From an uncultured Gammaproteobacteria bacterium (GTDB lineage: Bacteria; Pseudomonadota; Gammaproteobacteria; Steroidobacterales; XN24), in NCBI GenBank assembly GCA_947259915.1, contig CAMYOC010000028.1:207749-271058 (forward strand): a stretch of DNA of 63,310 nucleotides, written 5' to 3'. The notes below the pieces were generated by a model, which did not search any database, was not told the origin of the DNA, and saw nothing but the letters and a program-made list of their open reading frames with translations. Numbering within the stretch: the first letter of the stretch is position 1; each line of letters starts with the position of its first letter. Below, piece by piece: positions 11,793 through 19,798 of the stretch. A program made the position numbers and the translations under genes.

Positions 11793-13229
11793 GTGAAGAA
11801 AGTCATATGGTGGCTCAGACGCGATCTGCGTCTGCACGACAACCCGGCATTACGCGCTGCGGTCGATCGCGCCGGGGAGGTGATCCCGGTGTTTATCTGG
11901 GCGCCGGACGAGGACGCAGAGTGGGGACCCGGCGGCGCTCAACACTGGTGGCTGCACCAGAGCCTGAAGGCCCTTGATCAGTCTCTCCGGCGGCTGGATA
12001 GCCGCCTGGTCCTGCGTAAGGGCGGCTCACTGACCGAGCTTCGCTCGCTGCTGCAGGAGACGCGCGCCACCGGCGTCTTCTGGAATCGTCTGTATGAGCC
12101 TGCTGCGATAAAACGCGACACCGAGATCAGGGAGGCGCTGCGGGCAGACGGTCATCAGGCCGAGAGTTTTAACGCCGGACTGTTATACGAGCCCTGGACT
12201 CAGGCAACCCTGAAAGGCGATCCCTATCGGGTATTCACGCCATTCTGGAAATCCTGCCTGAAAGGGCCGGAGCCAGCCGCGCCCGAAGCCGCGCCGCAAG
12301 CCATGCCGACGGTCAGCTCATGGCCGGACGGGATCGAGCTTGATGCGCTCGATCTGATGCCACGGCGTGACTGGTACCGTGGACTCGGCGAAGCGTGGAC
12401 GCCCGGAGAAGCGGCAGGATTGGCGCGCCTCGAGCAGTTTCTCGATGACGGTCTTGCTCATTACGACGAGAAGCGTGATTACCCGGCGGTCGACGGCGTC
12501 TCGCGGCTGTCTCCGTATCTCCATTTTGGCGAGCTCTCGCCGCGCACCGCCTGGCAGGCGGCCAGCGCCCGTCGCGCCGATTCGGGCTGTGAGCGCGGCG
12601 GCGAGGCTTTTGTGCGCGAACTCGGCTGGCGTGAATTTGCGCACCATGTCCTGTTCCACTTTCCGCAGACGCCGACCCGCCCGATGGATCAGCGCTTCGA
12701 AGTCTTCCCCTGGCGCGACGATCCCGGGGGATGGCTGGGAGCCTGGCAGCGGGGCCACACCGGCATTCCGATCGTCGACGCCGGTATGCGGCAGCTGTGG
12801 CAGACCGGCTGGATGCACAATCGGGTGCGCATGATCGTCGCATCATTCCTGGTCAAGAATCTGCGTCTGGACTGGCGCCACGGCGCGCGCTGGTTTTGGG
12901 ACACCCTGGTCGACGCCGACCTGGCCAGCAACACCATGGGATGGCAGTGGTCGGCGGGTTCCGGGGCAGACGCGGCGCCCTACTTCCGGATCTTCAATCC
13001 GGTCCTGCAAGGCGAGAAATTCGATCCGGACGGTGGCTATGTGCGGGCCTATGTGCCCGAGGTGCGCAAGCTGCCTCCGCGCTTCGTGCACAAGCCGTGG
13101 GCCATGCCGGCCGCGGAGCAGGCCAAGCTTGGGTTCGAAATTGGCGTGGCTTATCCCGAGCCGCTGGTTGACCTCAAGACCTCGCGCGAGGAGGCACTTG
13201 CCGCGTTCAAGGCTTTACCGGGACGCTGA
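11793..13229 (+). CDS. phrB: deoxyribodipyrimidine photolyase (cryptochrome/photolyase family)
   Basis: This 478-aa FAD enzyme repairs UV pyrimidine dimers using blue light. The N-terminal antenna domain opens with WWLRRDLRLHDNPAL. The C-terminal FAD domain contains YLHFGELSPR, FVRELGWREFAHHVL, GIPIVDAGMRQLWQTGWMHNR, RMIVASFLVKNL and the tail NTMGWQWSAGSGADAAPYFRIFNP. These are class I CPD photolyase signatures, and length fits (470-480 aa). The start is a GTG with GAGGTGA, which overlaps the stop of the upstream dehydrogenase. The 3' end overlaps the convergent Nudix gene by 23 nt. Confidence 0.94.
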   Translation: MKKVIWWLRRDLRLHDNPALRAAVDRAGEVIPVFIWAPDEDAEWGPGGAQHWWLHQSLKALDQSLRRLDSRLVLRKGGSLTELRSLLQETRATGVFWNRLYEPAAIKRDTEIREALRADGHQAESFNAGLLYEPWTQATLKGDPYRVFTPFWKSCLKGPEPAAPEAAPQAMPTVSSWPDGIELDALDLMPRRDWYRGLGEAWTPGEAAGLARLEQFLDDGLAHYDEKRDYPAVDGVSRLSPYLHFGELSPRTAWQAASARRADSGCERGGEAFVRELGWREFAHHVLFHFPQTPTRPMDQRFEVFPWRDDPGGWLGAWQRGHTGIPIVDAGMRQLWQTGWMHNRVRMIVASFLVKNLRLDWRHGARWFWDTLVDADLASNTMGWQWSAGSGADAAPYFRIFNPVLQGEKFDPDGGYVRAYVPEVRKLPPRFVHKPWAMPAAEQAKLGFEIGVAYPEPLVDLKTSREEALAAFKALPGR

Positions 13230-13659
13230 CCTGTTTGCGGGCAGACGTTCTGCTGGCCCAGTGCACAACCGGACGGACCCGCGGTGATGTCATGTCCAGC
13301 GCCTGCTGATAGCTGACCCAGCGGAATTCGCTGTGTTCGGGCCGGCCCAACAGCGGATTCACCGGCAGCGACACCTCCAGCGAAGAGGTCAGCGCAACAT
13401 AGTAGCGGGCGACCTTGCCGCGGCTGTATGGCCCTGTCTCCACATATTCGTGGCCCCACTGGAAGTCCAGATCCGTGAGCGTGGTCTCCTCGGCCACTTC
13501 ACGGATCGCCGCCTCCAGAGCGGTCTCGCCAGGCTCCACCATGCCCTTGGGGAAATCCCAGTGCTGGAATGCCCGGAGCAGCAGAAAACGCTGGTTTTTG
13601 CCGGCGTGGATTATGACCACGCCGGCAGACAATCTATGCACATCGGGCACGCTAGCCAT
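13207..13659 (-). CDS. Nudix hydrolase (Ap4A-hydrolase-like)
   Basis: This 150-aa protein has a Nudix box at about residues 39-61 (GMVEPGET...REVAEETTL). The metal-binding REVAEE core is intact, but the consensus Gly near the end of the box (EEXGU) is Thr. WDFPKGMVEPGE resembles asymmetric diadenosine-tetraphosphate hydrolases, and YYVAL and SEFRWVSYQQA fit that subgroup. The substrate is not proven. It lies tail to tail with the photolyase gene, overlapping it by 23 nt. Confidence 0.85.
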   Translation of the reverse strand: MASVPDVHRLSAGVVIIHAGKNQRFLLLRAFQHWDFPKGMVEPGETALEAAIREVAEETTLTDLDFQWGHEYVETGPYSRGKVARYYVALTSSLEVSLPVNPLLGRPEHSEFRWVSYQQALDMTSPRVRPVVHWASRTSARKQVSVPVKP

Positions 13660-13697
13660 GATGGCCAGTATATCGTTTTGCGCATCGCGCCTGCGGA

Positions 13698-14243
13698 TCA
13701 GGCCGCCGCGCCCACCGGATGAGCCAGCACGCCCGACACCGCATGCACGACGGCTCCGATGCGCACCGCACTCTGTATGGCCTCACGGCTGACACCGGCC
13801 TTGCGCAGCGTCTTCTCATGAGACTCGACACACAGCCCGCAGCCATTGATCGCGGAGACCGCCAGACAATACAGCTCGAAGTCCTCCCTGGACACGCCCG
13901 GATCACGCAGCAGGTTCATGCGCAGCCGCGCCGGCATGGTCATATAGTCCTTGTCGCCGGCGAGGTGAAGAAACCGGTAGTAGACGTTGTTCATGCCCAT
14001 CAACGCGGCGGCACCGCGAGCGGCATCACGGACCTGGGGCGTCACCCCATCTCCGATCGCCTGCTCAAAATTCGCGGTGATCGAGGCATCGCGGGCCGCA
14101 TAAGCGCAGGCCAGGGCGGTGCCCAGGATCTGCTCCTGGCTGAGGCCGGGAGCACCCTGCGTGGTGAGCACGCTGCTCAGGTTCAGGCTCAAGTCCTTGG
14201 CATAGTCCGGGATACGGTCCCGGATCGGGTTCAGATTCAACAT
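13698..14243 (-). CDS. ahpD: alkylhydroperoxidase AhpD
   Basis: This 181-aa thioredoxin-like CMD-fold protein reduces AhpC during peroxide detoxification, as in Mycobacterium tuberculosis. The redox motif is CGLCVESHE (C-x2-C-x3-H), preceded by NNVYYRFLHL. PDYAKDLSLNLSSVL at the N-terminus is the AhpD signature. I chose the ATG at 14243 because GAGG lies 9 nt before it; an ATG five codons upstream has no ribosome site. It follows ahpC by 75 nt, a gap filled by a strong hairpin, and is presumably in the OxyR regulon. Confidence 0.93.
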   Translation of the reverse strand: MLNLNPIRDRIPDYAKDLSLNLSSVLTTQGAPGLSQEQILGTALACAYAARDASITANFEQAIGDGVTPQVRDAARGAAALMGMNNVYYRFLHLAGDKDYMTMPARLRMNLLRDPGVSREDFELYCLAVSAINGCGLCVESHEKTLRKAGVSREAIQSAVRIGAVVHAVSGVLAHPVGAAA

Positions 14244-14281
14244 GTCAAAAAACCTCATCGATGTCGGGGAGTCGCCGGACT

Positions 14282-14312
14282 GCTGCCGGCCGCGACTGAC
14301 GCGGCCGGCAGC
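14282..14312 (-). other. 13-bp intercistronic hairpin between ahpC and ahpD
   Basis: GCTGCCGGCCGCG (13 bp on the minus strand) pairs perfectly with its complement across a 5-nt loop (14295-14299). No U tract follows, so it is not a standard intrinsic terminator. It could stabilise the ahpC 3' end or lower ahpD expression. Confidence 0.7.
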
Positions 14313-14318
14313 CCGTGA

Positions 14319-14858
14319 TCAGGCGGCTTGCAGGGTGTCGTCGCCGGCCTGCCAGTTGCAGGGGCACAGCTCATCGGTCTGCAACGCATCAAGGACACGC
14401 AGGACCTCTTCCGGGCTGCGGCCCACGTTGAGGTCGGTGACGTAGACGAAGCGGATGATGTTGTCCGGATCGACGATGTAGGTGGCCCGTTGCGCCACAC
14501 CCTCTTCAGCATCGAGGATACCGAGGGATCCGCTCAGCTCGCGCTTGATATCGGCAAGCATCGGGAACGGCAGATCCTTCAGCTCTTCGCGATCACGACG
14601 CCAGGCCAGATGGACAAATTCCGAATCGGTGCTGGCGCCGAGGAGCTGCGCGTCCCGGTCGCGGAAGTCACGCTCCAGAGCACCGAAAGCGGCGATTTCG
14701 GTCGGGCAGACAAAAGTGAAGTCCTTGGGCCAGAAGAAGACGATCTTCCACTTGCCTTCGAAGTCTGATGACTTGATGGGCTTGAATCCGCCCTGGATAT
14801 CACTGTTGACGACGCCGGTAAGGGAAAACTCGGGAAACTGATTGCCGATGCCAAGCAT
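14319..14858 (-). CDS. ahpC: alkyl hydroperoxide reductase AhpC (three-Cys peroxiredoxin)
   Basis: This 179-aa typical 2-Cys peroxiredoxin reduces organic peroxides, H2O2 and peroxynitrite. The peroxidatic Cys51 lies in FTFVCPTEIAAF. The C-terminus has DELCPCNW with Cys165 and Cys167, the paired resolving cysteines of the mycobacterial three-Cys AhpC class rather than the enterobacterial AhpC/AhpF class. No ahpF is nearby; ahpD follows instead. The ATG at 14858 has GGAG eight bases upstream. The gene is divergent from oxyR, and the shared 101-bp region ends in an OxyR operator. Confidence 0.95.
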   Translation of the reverse strand: MLGIGNQFPEFSLTGVVNSDIQGGFKPIKSSDFEGKWKIVFFWPKDFTFVCPTEIAAFGALERDFRDRDAQLLGASTDSEFVHLAWRRDREELKDLPFPMLADIKRELSGSLGILDAEEGVAQRATYIVDPDNIIRFVYVTDLNVGRSPEEVLRVLDALQTDELCPCNWQAGDDTLQAA

Positions 14859-14933
14859 GTTGCTAACTCCTGTGTTCGGGTGGGTGATTGAGTTCACGGA
14901 GGGAAGGATGCCGTCGGGCAGTTGATATTTCCA

Positions 14934-14970
14934 ATGAATTAATACTATATTTTTGATAGATGAAAGCTAT
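14934..14970 (+). promoter_or_regulatory. OxyR operator between ahpC and oxyR
   Basis: The OxyR consensus is ATAG-N7-CTAT-N7-ATAG-N7-CTAT. Here I read ATGA (14934) N7 CTAT (14945) N7 ATAG (14956) N7 CTAT (14967): three perfect quarter-sites and one half-matched, all at exact spacing. The last N7 contains the oxyR ATG, so OxyR bound here would sit on its own start codon. That suggests autorepression of oxyR while activating the divergent ahpC. Confidence 0.8.
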
Positions 14971-15895
14971 AAGATCAGGCGTCAGCCTCCGCGCCCTTGG
15001 CTATCTCGTGGCCGTCGCCGATGAGCGGCATTTCGGCCGCGCCGCCGCTAACTGCTTTGTCAGCCAGCCGACCCTGAGCGCCCAGATCAAGAAACTCGAA
15101 GAACAGCTCGGCGTCCAGCTGCTCGAGCGCAATCAACGTCAGACGATGGTCACACCTGCCGGCGAGGAAATCGTCGGACGGGCGCGGAAAATCCTCCAGG
15201 GGGTGGACGAGATTATCGATCTGGCCCGCAGCAGCCATGACCCGCTGGCGGGCGAGCTGCGCGTGGGTTTGATCCCCACGGTCGCGCCGTATCTGCTGCC
15301 ACGGGTATCCCGATCGTTGAAGCAGTCCTTACCGCGGTTGCGGCTGATGCTGCTGGAACTGCAGACCGAGGAGCTGTTGGCGCAGCTGCGCGCCGGCAGC
15401 CTCGATCTCGCCATCCTCGCCCTGCCCTTCGATCAGGACGCACTGCAGACCGAGCCGCTCTATGATGAAGAATTCCTTGTCGCCCTGCCCGACGACCATC
15501 CGCTGGCCGCCAGCGCTGCGATCAGTGTCGCTGACCTGGATGATCAGACGCTACTGCTCCTGGAGGAGGGGCATTGCCTGCGTGATCAGGCACTGGAGGT
15601 CTGCAGCCGGGTTTCGATCCGCGAACCGCAGGACTTCAGGGCCACCAGTCTTGAGACCCTGCGCCAGATGGTAGCGGCGGGCATCGGCGTGACCCTGCTG
15701 CCCGCGCTGGCAGCGGACGCAGCCGCCTCGCCGGATGCGGGTCTCGCGGTTCGTCCGTTCCGCTCGCCGCGGCCCTCGCGCACGATCACCGCGGCCTGGC
15801 GCGCGACCAGCGCACGGACCGCAACCATGCAGGCGGTCGGCGCCACCATCAGCGAGGCCGTAGCGGCGATCGGTGACGGCGTCAGAACCGTCTGA
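14960..15895 (+). CDS. oxyR: hydrogen-peroxide sensor OxyR (LysR family)
   Basis: This 311-aa LysR-type regulator activates peroxide-defence genes. The N-terminal winged helix includes HFGRAAANCFVSQPTLSAQIKKLE. The effector domain holds the redox pair Cys206 and Cys215 in EGHCLRDQALEVC, matching the C199/C208 disulfide switch of E. coli OxyR at identical spacing. It is divergent from ahpC-ahpD. The ATG has no obvious ribosome site and lies inside the OxyR operator, so translation may be weak, or the start may be imprecise. Its 3' end overlaps ybbP by 14 nt, tail to tail. Confidence 0.94.
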   Translation: MKAIRSGVSLRALGYLVAVADERHFGRAAANCFVSQPTLSAQIKKLEEQLGVQLLERNQRQTMVTPAGEEIVGRARKILQGVDEIIDLARSSHDPLAGELRVGLIPTVAPYLLPRVSRSLKQSLPRLRLMLLELQTEELLAQLRAGSLDLAILALPFDQDALQTEPLYDEEFLVALPDDHPLAASAAISVADLDDQTLLLLEEGHCLRDQALEVCSRVSIREPQDFRATSLETLRQMVAAGIGVTLLPALAADAAASPDAGLAVRPFRSPRPSRTITAAWRATSARTATMQAVGATISEAVAAIGDGVRTV

Positions 15896-18365
15896 GCACC
15901 GCCATCGGCGGCTGATCCAAAACCCTGCGCGTCGCCAGCAGTCCGCTCACCCCGACCACGATCAGGCCAGCGAGCGTTCCGGTAGCCCATAACCACGGGC
16001 TACCATTGAATTCGAGCCGGAACACACGATCAGCCAATAGCCATCCCGCGGCGAGGGCACCGCCGGCTGCCAGCAGACCTGACAGAGCGCCGAGCAGACC
16101 GAACTCGATAGCGGTGCTGGCCAGGATCTGCCTGCGTTTCGCGCCCATCGCCCTGAGCAGGGCGCTCTCGAAGAGCCGCTCATCGCGCCCGGACTCGACC
16201 ACCGCCAGCAGTACGACGATGCCAGCGGCGATGGCGAACAGGAACACGTATTGGACCGCGATCGCTGCCTGGTCCATGACCCGTCTCACCTGGCCAATGA
16301 CCGCCTCTATGTCGATCACGGTGACGCTCGGGAAACGTCGCACCAGCTCGAGCACGGTCTGATCCCTGCTGTCGTCCACGAACAGACTGCCGATATGCGT
16401 GCGGGGATACACCTCCAGCGTGCCCGGTGAGAACAGCATGAAGAAATTGGGTTTGAATGAGTCCCACTGCACCGTGCGCAGACTGGTGACCTCTGCGGAA
16501 AAAGTCTCTCCGGCGACGTTGAAGTCGAGACGGTCACCGAGTCCTATACCGGCATCCCGGGCGAAATCCGCCTCCACCGAGACCTCGCCGGGCAACGGGT
16601 CATCATCCCACCAGCGGCCAGCCACGATCTCGTTGTCGTCCTGCAGGGTCGACGACCAGCTCAGATTGCCCTCGCGATCGGCCAGACGTTTGCCGCGCAG
16701 GGTCGGAAAATCGATCTCGGCAACGGGGCGGTCTTTGATGGCGCTCAAGCGGGCCCGCACCAAGGGCACAAGACGCGTCTCGGCCCCGCGCTCGCCGAGA
16801 AAGCTCTCCACGGCCTCGGCCTCATGGGGCTGGATATTGATCAGGAAACGGTTCGGCGCCCGCTCCGGAAGCGTCGCGCGCCACTCGTCCATCAGGTCGT
16901 TGCGCACCACCGTGAGCAGCAGCAAGACCATGATACCGAGGCCGAACGCCACTACCTGGACCACGCTCTCGCCACCTCGCCGCGCCAGGCTGGCGACCGC
17001 ATAGCGCCACGGCGCGCCGGCGGTCCCGCGGATCCGGGTCGCCAGCCACACCAGCGCCCCGCCGATCACCATCAAACCGCCCGCAGCGACCAGGAAACCA
17101 GTGGCCACCCATGCGGTGAGCCTCAGATCACCCACCTGCCAGAGCAACAGCGCGAAAATGGCCGCGCCGGCACCGCCATAGGCGAACAGTGCAGACGGGC
17201 GGGGCCCGGGCAGATCATGACGCAGCACGCGCAGCGGCGGCACCCGCTTGAGTGGCGCGAGTAGCGGCAGCGCGAACCCCGCCATGACCAGACCCGCCAT
17301 CAGGAAGCCACCGGCCACCGGTCCCCAGCCAGGTGTCGGCAGATCAGCGCCGGCCAGCTCCGCGAGCAGCGCGGACAAACCCAGCTGGCTGAGATAGCCG
17401 AGGAGCACGCCGATCAGCCCCGCACAGGCCGCGAGGATGGCCAGCTCCGCCATCATGACCCGCAGCACGAAACCCTGCCGGGCACCAAAGCACTTCATCA
17501 GCGCGACCGTCTCCACCTGGCGGCTGGCGTGGCGACGCGCGGCCATCGCGATCGCGACCGCGGCCAGCAGGCTGCCAACCAGTGCGGCCAGGCGGAGGAA
17601 GCGGTGGGCCCGCTCCAGAGCTGTCCTGATCTCCGGACCCGCATCGCCGAGATCCCGCAGCGACTCCCCGGGTTCCAGCCGGCTTTCCACAAAATCTCTC
17701 AATGTGACGATGTCATCCGGCGCGCCGGCGAAGAGCTGACGATAGCTTACGCGACTACCCGGCAGTACCAGACCGGTCGCCGGCACGTCGGCTTCGTTGA
17801 TCAACAGGGTCGGTGCAAGATCGACAAAGCTCCAACCCTGATCCGGCCGGTATCTGAGCACCCCGGTGACCCGCAGACGGATCGAGCCGAGCGCGATCTC
17901 GGCGCCCACATCGGCGTCCAGTCGCGCCAGCAACTTGGCATCGGCCCAGGCTTCACCCGGAGCCGGCAGGGCTGTGGTCACGCCGGCAACGTCATCCAGG
18001 CTCACACTGGTCTTCAATTCGCCGCGCAGCGGATAACCTGCACTCACCGCCTCGACATCTGCCAGTGCGCTCGAGTCGCCGGCCAGCACGACGCTGGGGA
18101 AGGAGGTCGCGCTGGCGGTGTCGAGACCCAGCTCTCTGGCCCGATCCTGATAGTCCGGCGTTATCAGGCGCTTCGAATTCACCACCAGATCCGCCGCCAG
18201 CACCTCGGCCGAGCGGATATCGACCGCCCGACTGACGCGATCGGTAAAGAATCCGACGGCGGTCATGGCGGCCACCGCGACGGCCACCGCCGCGGTCAGT
18301 ACCCACAGGTCGCCGGCCCGCAGGTTGCGGATGACGTTACGCAGCGCGAAGCCGGCCGCGGTCAC
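15882..18365 (-). CDS. ybbP: YbbP-like ABC transporter permease (FtsX domains)
   Basis: This 827-aa inner-membrane permease works with the YbbA ATPase. It has an N-terminal membrane anchor, a large periplasmic MacB-like domain, FtsX-type membrane bundles (around residues 265-380 and the C-terminal 120 residues) and central membrane pairs, about ten segments in all. EXXALLRAMGAKRRQI near the C-terminus and VALMKCFGARQGF are the coupling-helix motifs that contact the ATPase. The substrate is unknown; related systems handle lipoproteins, lipids or toxins. The GTG start overlaps the ybbA stop as GTGA. Confidence 0.9.
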   Translation of the reverse strand: MTAAGFALRNVIRNLRAGDLWVLTAAVAVAVAAMTAVGFFTDRVSRAVDIRSAEVLAADLVVNSKRLITPDYQDRARELGLDTASATSFPSVVLAGDSSALADVEAVSAGYPLRGELKTSVSLDDVAGVTTALPAPGEAWADAKLLARLDADVGAEIALGSIRLRVTGVLRYRPDQGWSFVDLAPTLLINEADVPATGLVLPGSRVSYRQLFAGAPDDIVTLRDFVESRLEPGESLRDLGDAGPEIRTALERAHRFLRLAALVGSLLAAVAIAMAARRHASRQVETVALMKCFGARQGFVLRVMMAELAILAACAGLIGVLLGYLSQLGLSALLAELAGADLPTPGWGPVAGGFLMAGLVMAGFALPLLAPLKRVPPLRVLRHDLPGPRPSALFAYGGAGAAIFALLLWQVGDLRLTAWVATGFLVAAGGLMVIGGALVWLATRIRGTAGAPWRYAVASLARRGGESVVQVVAFGLGIMVLLLLTVVRNDLMDEWRATLPERAPNRFLINIQPHEAEAVESFLGERGAETRLVPLVRARLSAIKDRPVAEIDFPTLRGKRLADREGNLSWSSTLQDDNEIVAGRWWDDDPLPGEVSVEADFARDAGIGLGDRLDFNVAGETFSAEVTSLRTVQWDSFKPNFFMLFSPGTLEVYPRTHIGSLFVDDSRDQTVLELVRRFPSVTVIDIEAVIGQVRRVMDQAAIAVQYVFLFAIAAGIVVLLAVVESGRDERLFESALLRAMGAKRRQILASTAIEFGLLGALSGLLAAGGALAAGWLLADRVFRLEFNGSPWLWATGTLAGLIVVGVSGLLATRRVLDQPPMAVLRRF

Positions 18366-19042
18366 ACCAGCCGCCCACTGCGCAGACGCAGCGCGCGATC
18401 ACAGCGGTCCGCCAGCCGCTCTTCATGGGTTACCAGCACCAGCGTGGTACCGGATTCGTCGTTGAGCGAGAACAACAGATCGGCCACCCGGCTACCGGTC
18501 TCCGCGTCGAGATTGCCGGTGGGCTCATCCGCAAACAGCACCAGCGGCTGACCGACAAAGGCCCTCGCGATGGCGACCCGCTGACGCTCACCACCGGACA
18601 GCTGTCGCGGGTAATGGCGCCGCCGGGGCGTGAGCCCGACCCGGTCCAGCACCGATTCTGCCGCGGCCCTGGCTTCACTCTGGCCGGCCAGCTCCAACGG
18701 CAGCATCACGTTCTCCAGCGCAGTAAGCGAGGGCACCAGGTGGAAGGACTGGAAGACGAAGCCGACGCGACCGGCGCGCAGCGCCGCGCGTCCGTCTTCG
18801 TCCAGCCCGGTCAGGGCCTGGCCATCGAGCCAGACCTCACCCTCGCTGGGTGAGTCGAGCCCCGCCAGCAGCGCCAGCAGCGTCGACTTGCCGGCGCCGG
18901 ACGGGCCGATGACGGCGACCGACTCGCCGCGGCCGATATCCAGATCGATATCGTCCAGGATGGTCAGGGTTCCCTCTGGACTGCTAACCTTACGGGTCAG
19001 ATTTCTTGCCGCGAGTACGCTGGCGGCTGTTGGTGCATCCAT
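18362..19042 (-). CDS. ybbA: YbbA/LolD-type ABC transporter ATPase
   Basis: This 226-aa nucleotide-binding subunit pairs with YbbP. Walker A is GPSGAGKS (residues 46-53), followed by the Q-loop FVFQSFHLVPSLTALENV, signature LSGGERQRVAIARAF, Walker B LVLFADEPTGNLD and H-loop VTHEERLA. The ATG at 19042 lies in the same CATG palindrome as the tesA ATG; a TTG four codons upstream (19054) is an alternative. No convincing ribosome site supports either. The divergent tesA neighbour is as in E. coli. Confidence 0.9.
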   Translation of the reverse strand: MDAPTAASVLAARNLTRKVSSPEGTLTILDDIDLDIGRGESVAVIGPSGAGKSTLLALLAGLDSPSEGEVWLDGQALTGLDEDGRAALRAGRVGFVFQSFHLVPSLTALENVMLPLELAGQSEARAAAESVLDRVGLTPRRRHYPRQLSGGERQRVAIARAFVGQPLVLFADEPTGNLDAETGSRVADLLFSLNDESGTTLVLVTHEERLADRCDRALRLRSGRLV

Positions 19043-19673
19043 GTCCTGGCGCAAAACAATTCCCCTTCTGTTGCTGTTCGTCAGCGCATCCCTGTATGGC
19101 GGGACGCCGGCTGTCCTGGTCGTCGGTGACAGTCTCAGCGCCGGCTATGGTCTGTCGGCCGAGGAGACCTGGCCGCGACTGCTGCAAAAAATGCTGCAGC
19201 AGCGCGATCTTGCGTTTCGTGTCGTCAATGCCAGCATCAGCGGCGACACGACCAGCGGCGGCCTGGCCCGCCTGCCCCGGGCGCTGAAGATACATGAGCC
19301 TGCCGTGGTCATCATCGAGCTGGGCGGGAATGACGGACTTCGCGCCGTGCCGATCGCGGAGGTCCGCCGCAACCTTGACCGGATGATCGAGCTCAGCCAG
19401 GACGCCGGCGCCAAGGTTTTATTGACCAGCATACTGATCCCTCCGAACTATGGCCCCGATTACAGCGAAAAGTTCGCTCGCGTGTTCGGCGAGGCAGCGG
19501 CGGAGGGCGGCGCGGCCCTGGCACCGTTTTTCCTCGAGGGCATCGCGCTGGAGCCCGGAATGATGCAGGCAGACGGCATCCATCCTACGGCCGCAGCCCA
19601 ACCCCGGATCGTCGCCAATCTCTGGCCGTCGCTCTGCCCGCTGCTTGTCGGAGAACAACTATCGCGCTGCTGA
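19041..19673 (+). CDS. tesA: periplasmic acyl-CoA thioesterase I / lysophospholipase (GDSL family)
   Basis: This 210-aa exported SGNH hydrolase is the TesA/ApeA/PldC type. A signal peptide spans about residues 1-20 (WRK, hydrophobic core, LYG). SGNH blocks follow: VVGDSLSAGYG with nucleophile Ser, NASISGDTTSGGLARLP with Gly, ELGGNDGLRA with Asn, and DGIHPTA with the Asp/His pair. It hydrolyses acyl esters in the periplasm. It is divergent from ybbA with overlapping start codons. A ribosome site is not evident. fadD follows after 125 bp with its own promoter. Confidence 0.92.
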   Translation: MSWRKTIPLLLLFVSASLYGGTPAVLVVGDSLSAGYGLSAEETWPRLLQKMLQQRDLAFRVVNASISGDTTSGGLARLPRALKIHEPAVVIIELGGNDGLRAVPIAEVRRNLDRMIELSQDAGAKVLLTSILIPPNYGPDYSEKFARVFGEAAAEGGAALAPFFLEGIALEPGMMQADGIHPTAAAQPRIVANLWPSLCPLLVGEQLSRC

Positions 19674-19675
19674 GT

Positions 19676-19705
19676 TTGCTCAGGGGCGGTCCAGACTGCT
19701 ATACA
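19676..19705 (+). promoter_or_regulatory. candidate fadD promoter
   Basis: TTGCTC (19676-19681), an 18-bp spacer and TATACA (19700-19705) precede fadD by about 95 nt. I did not recognise a FadR or PsrA operator. Confidence 0.4.
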
Positions 19706-19798
19706 AGGGGTAGCGAAGCCGAATCCGACGTCTCGCGCGGTTGCAGACGGGAGATCGAGCTCGAACAAGAATAAATATCCGACCGGGGGAGAACGCTG

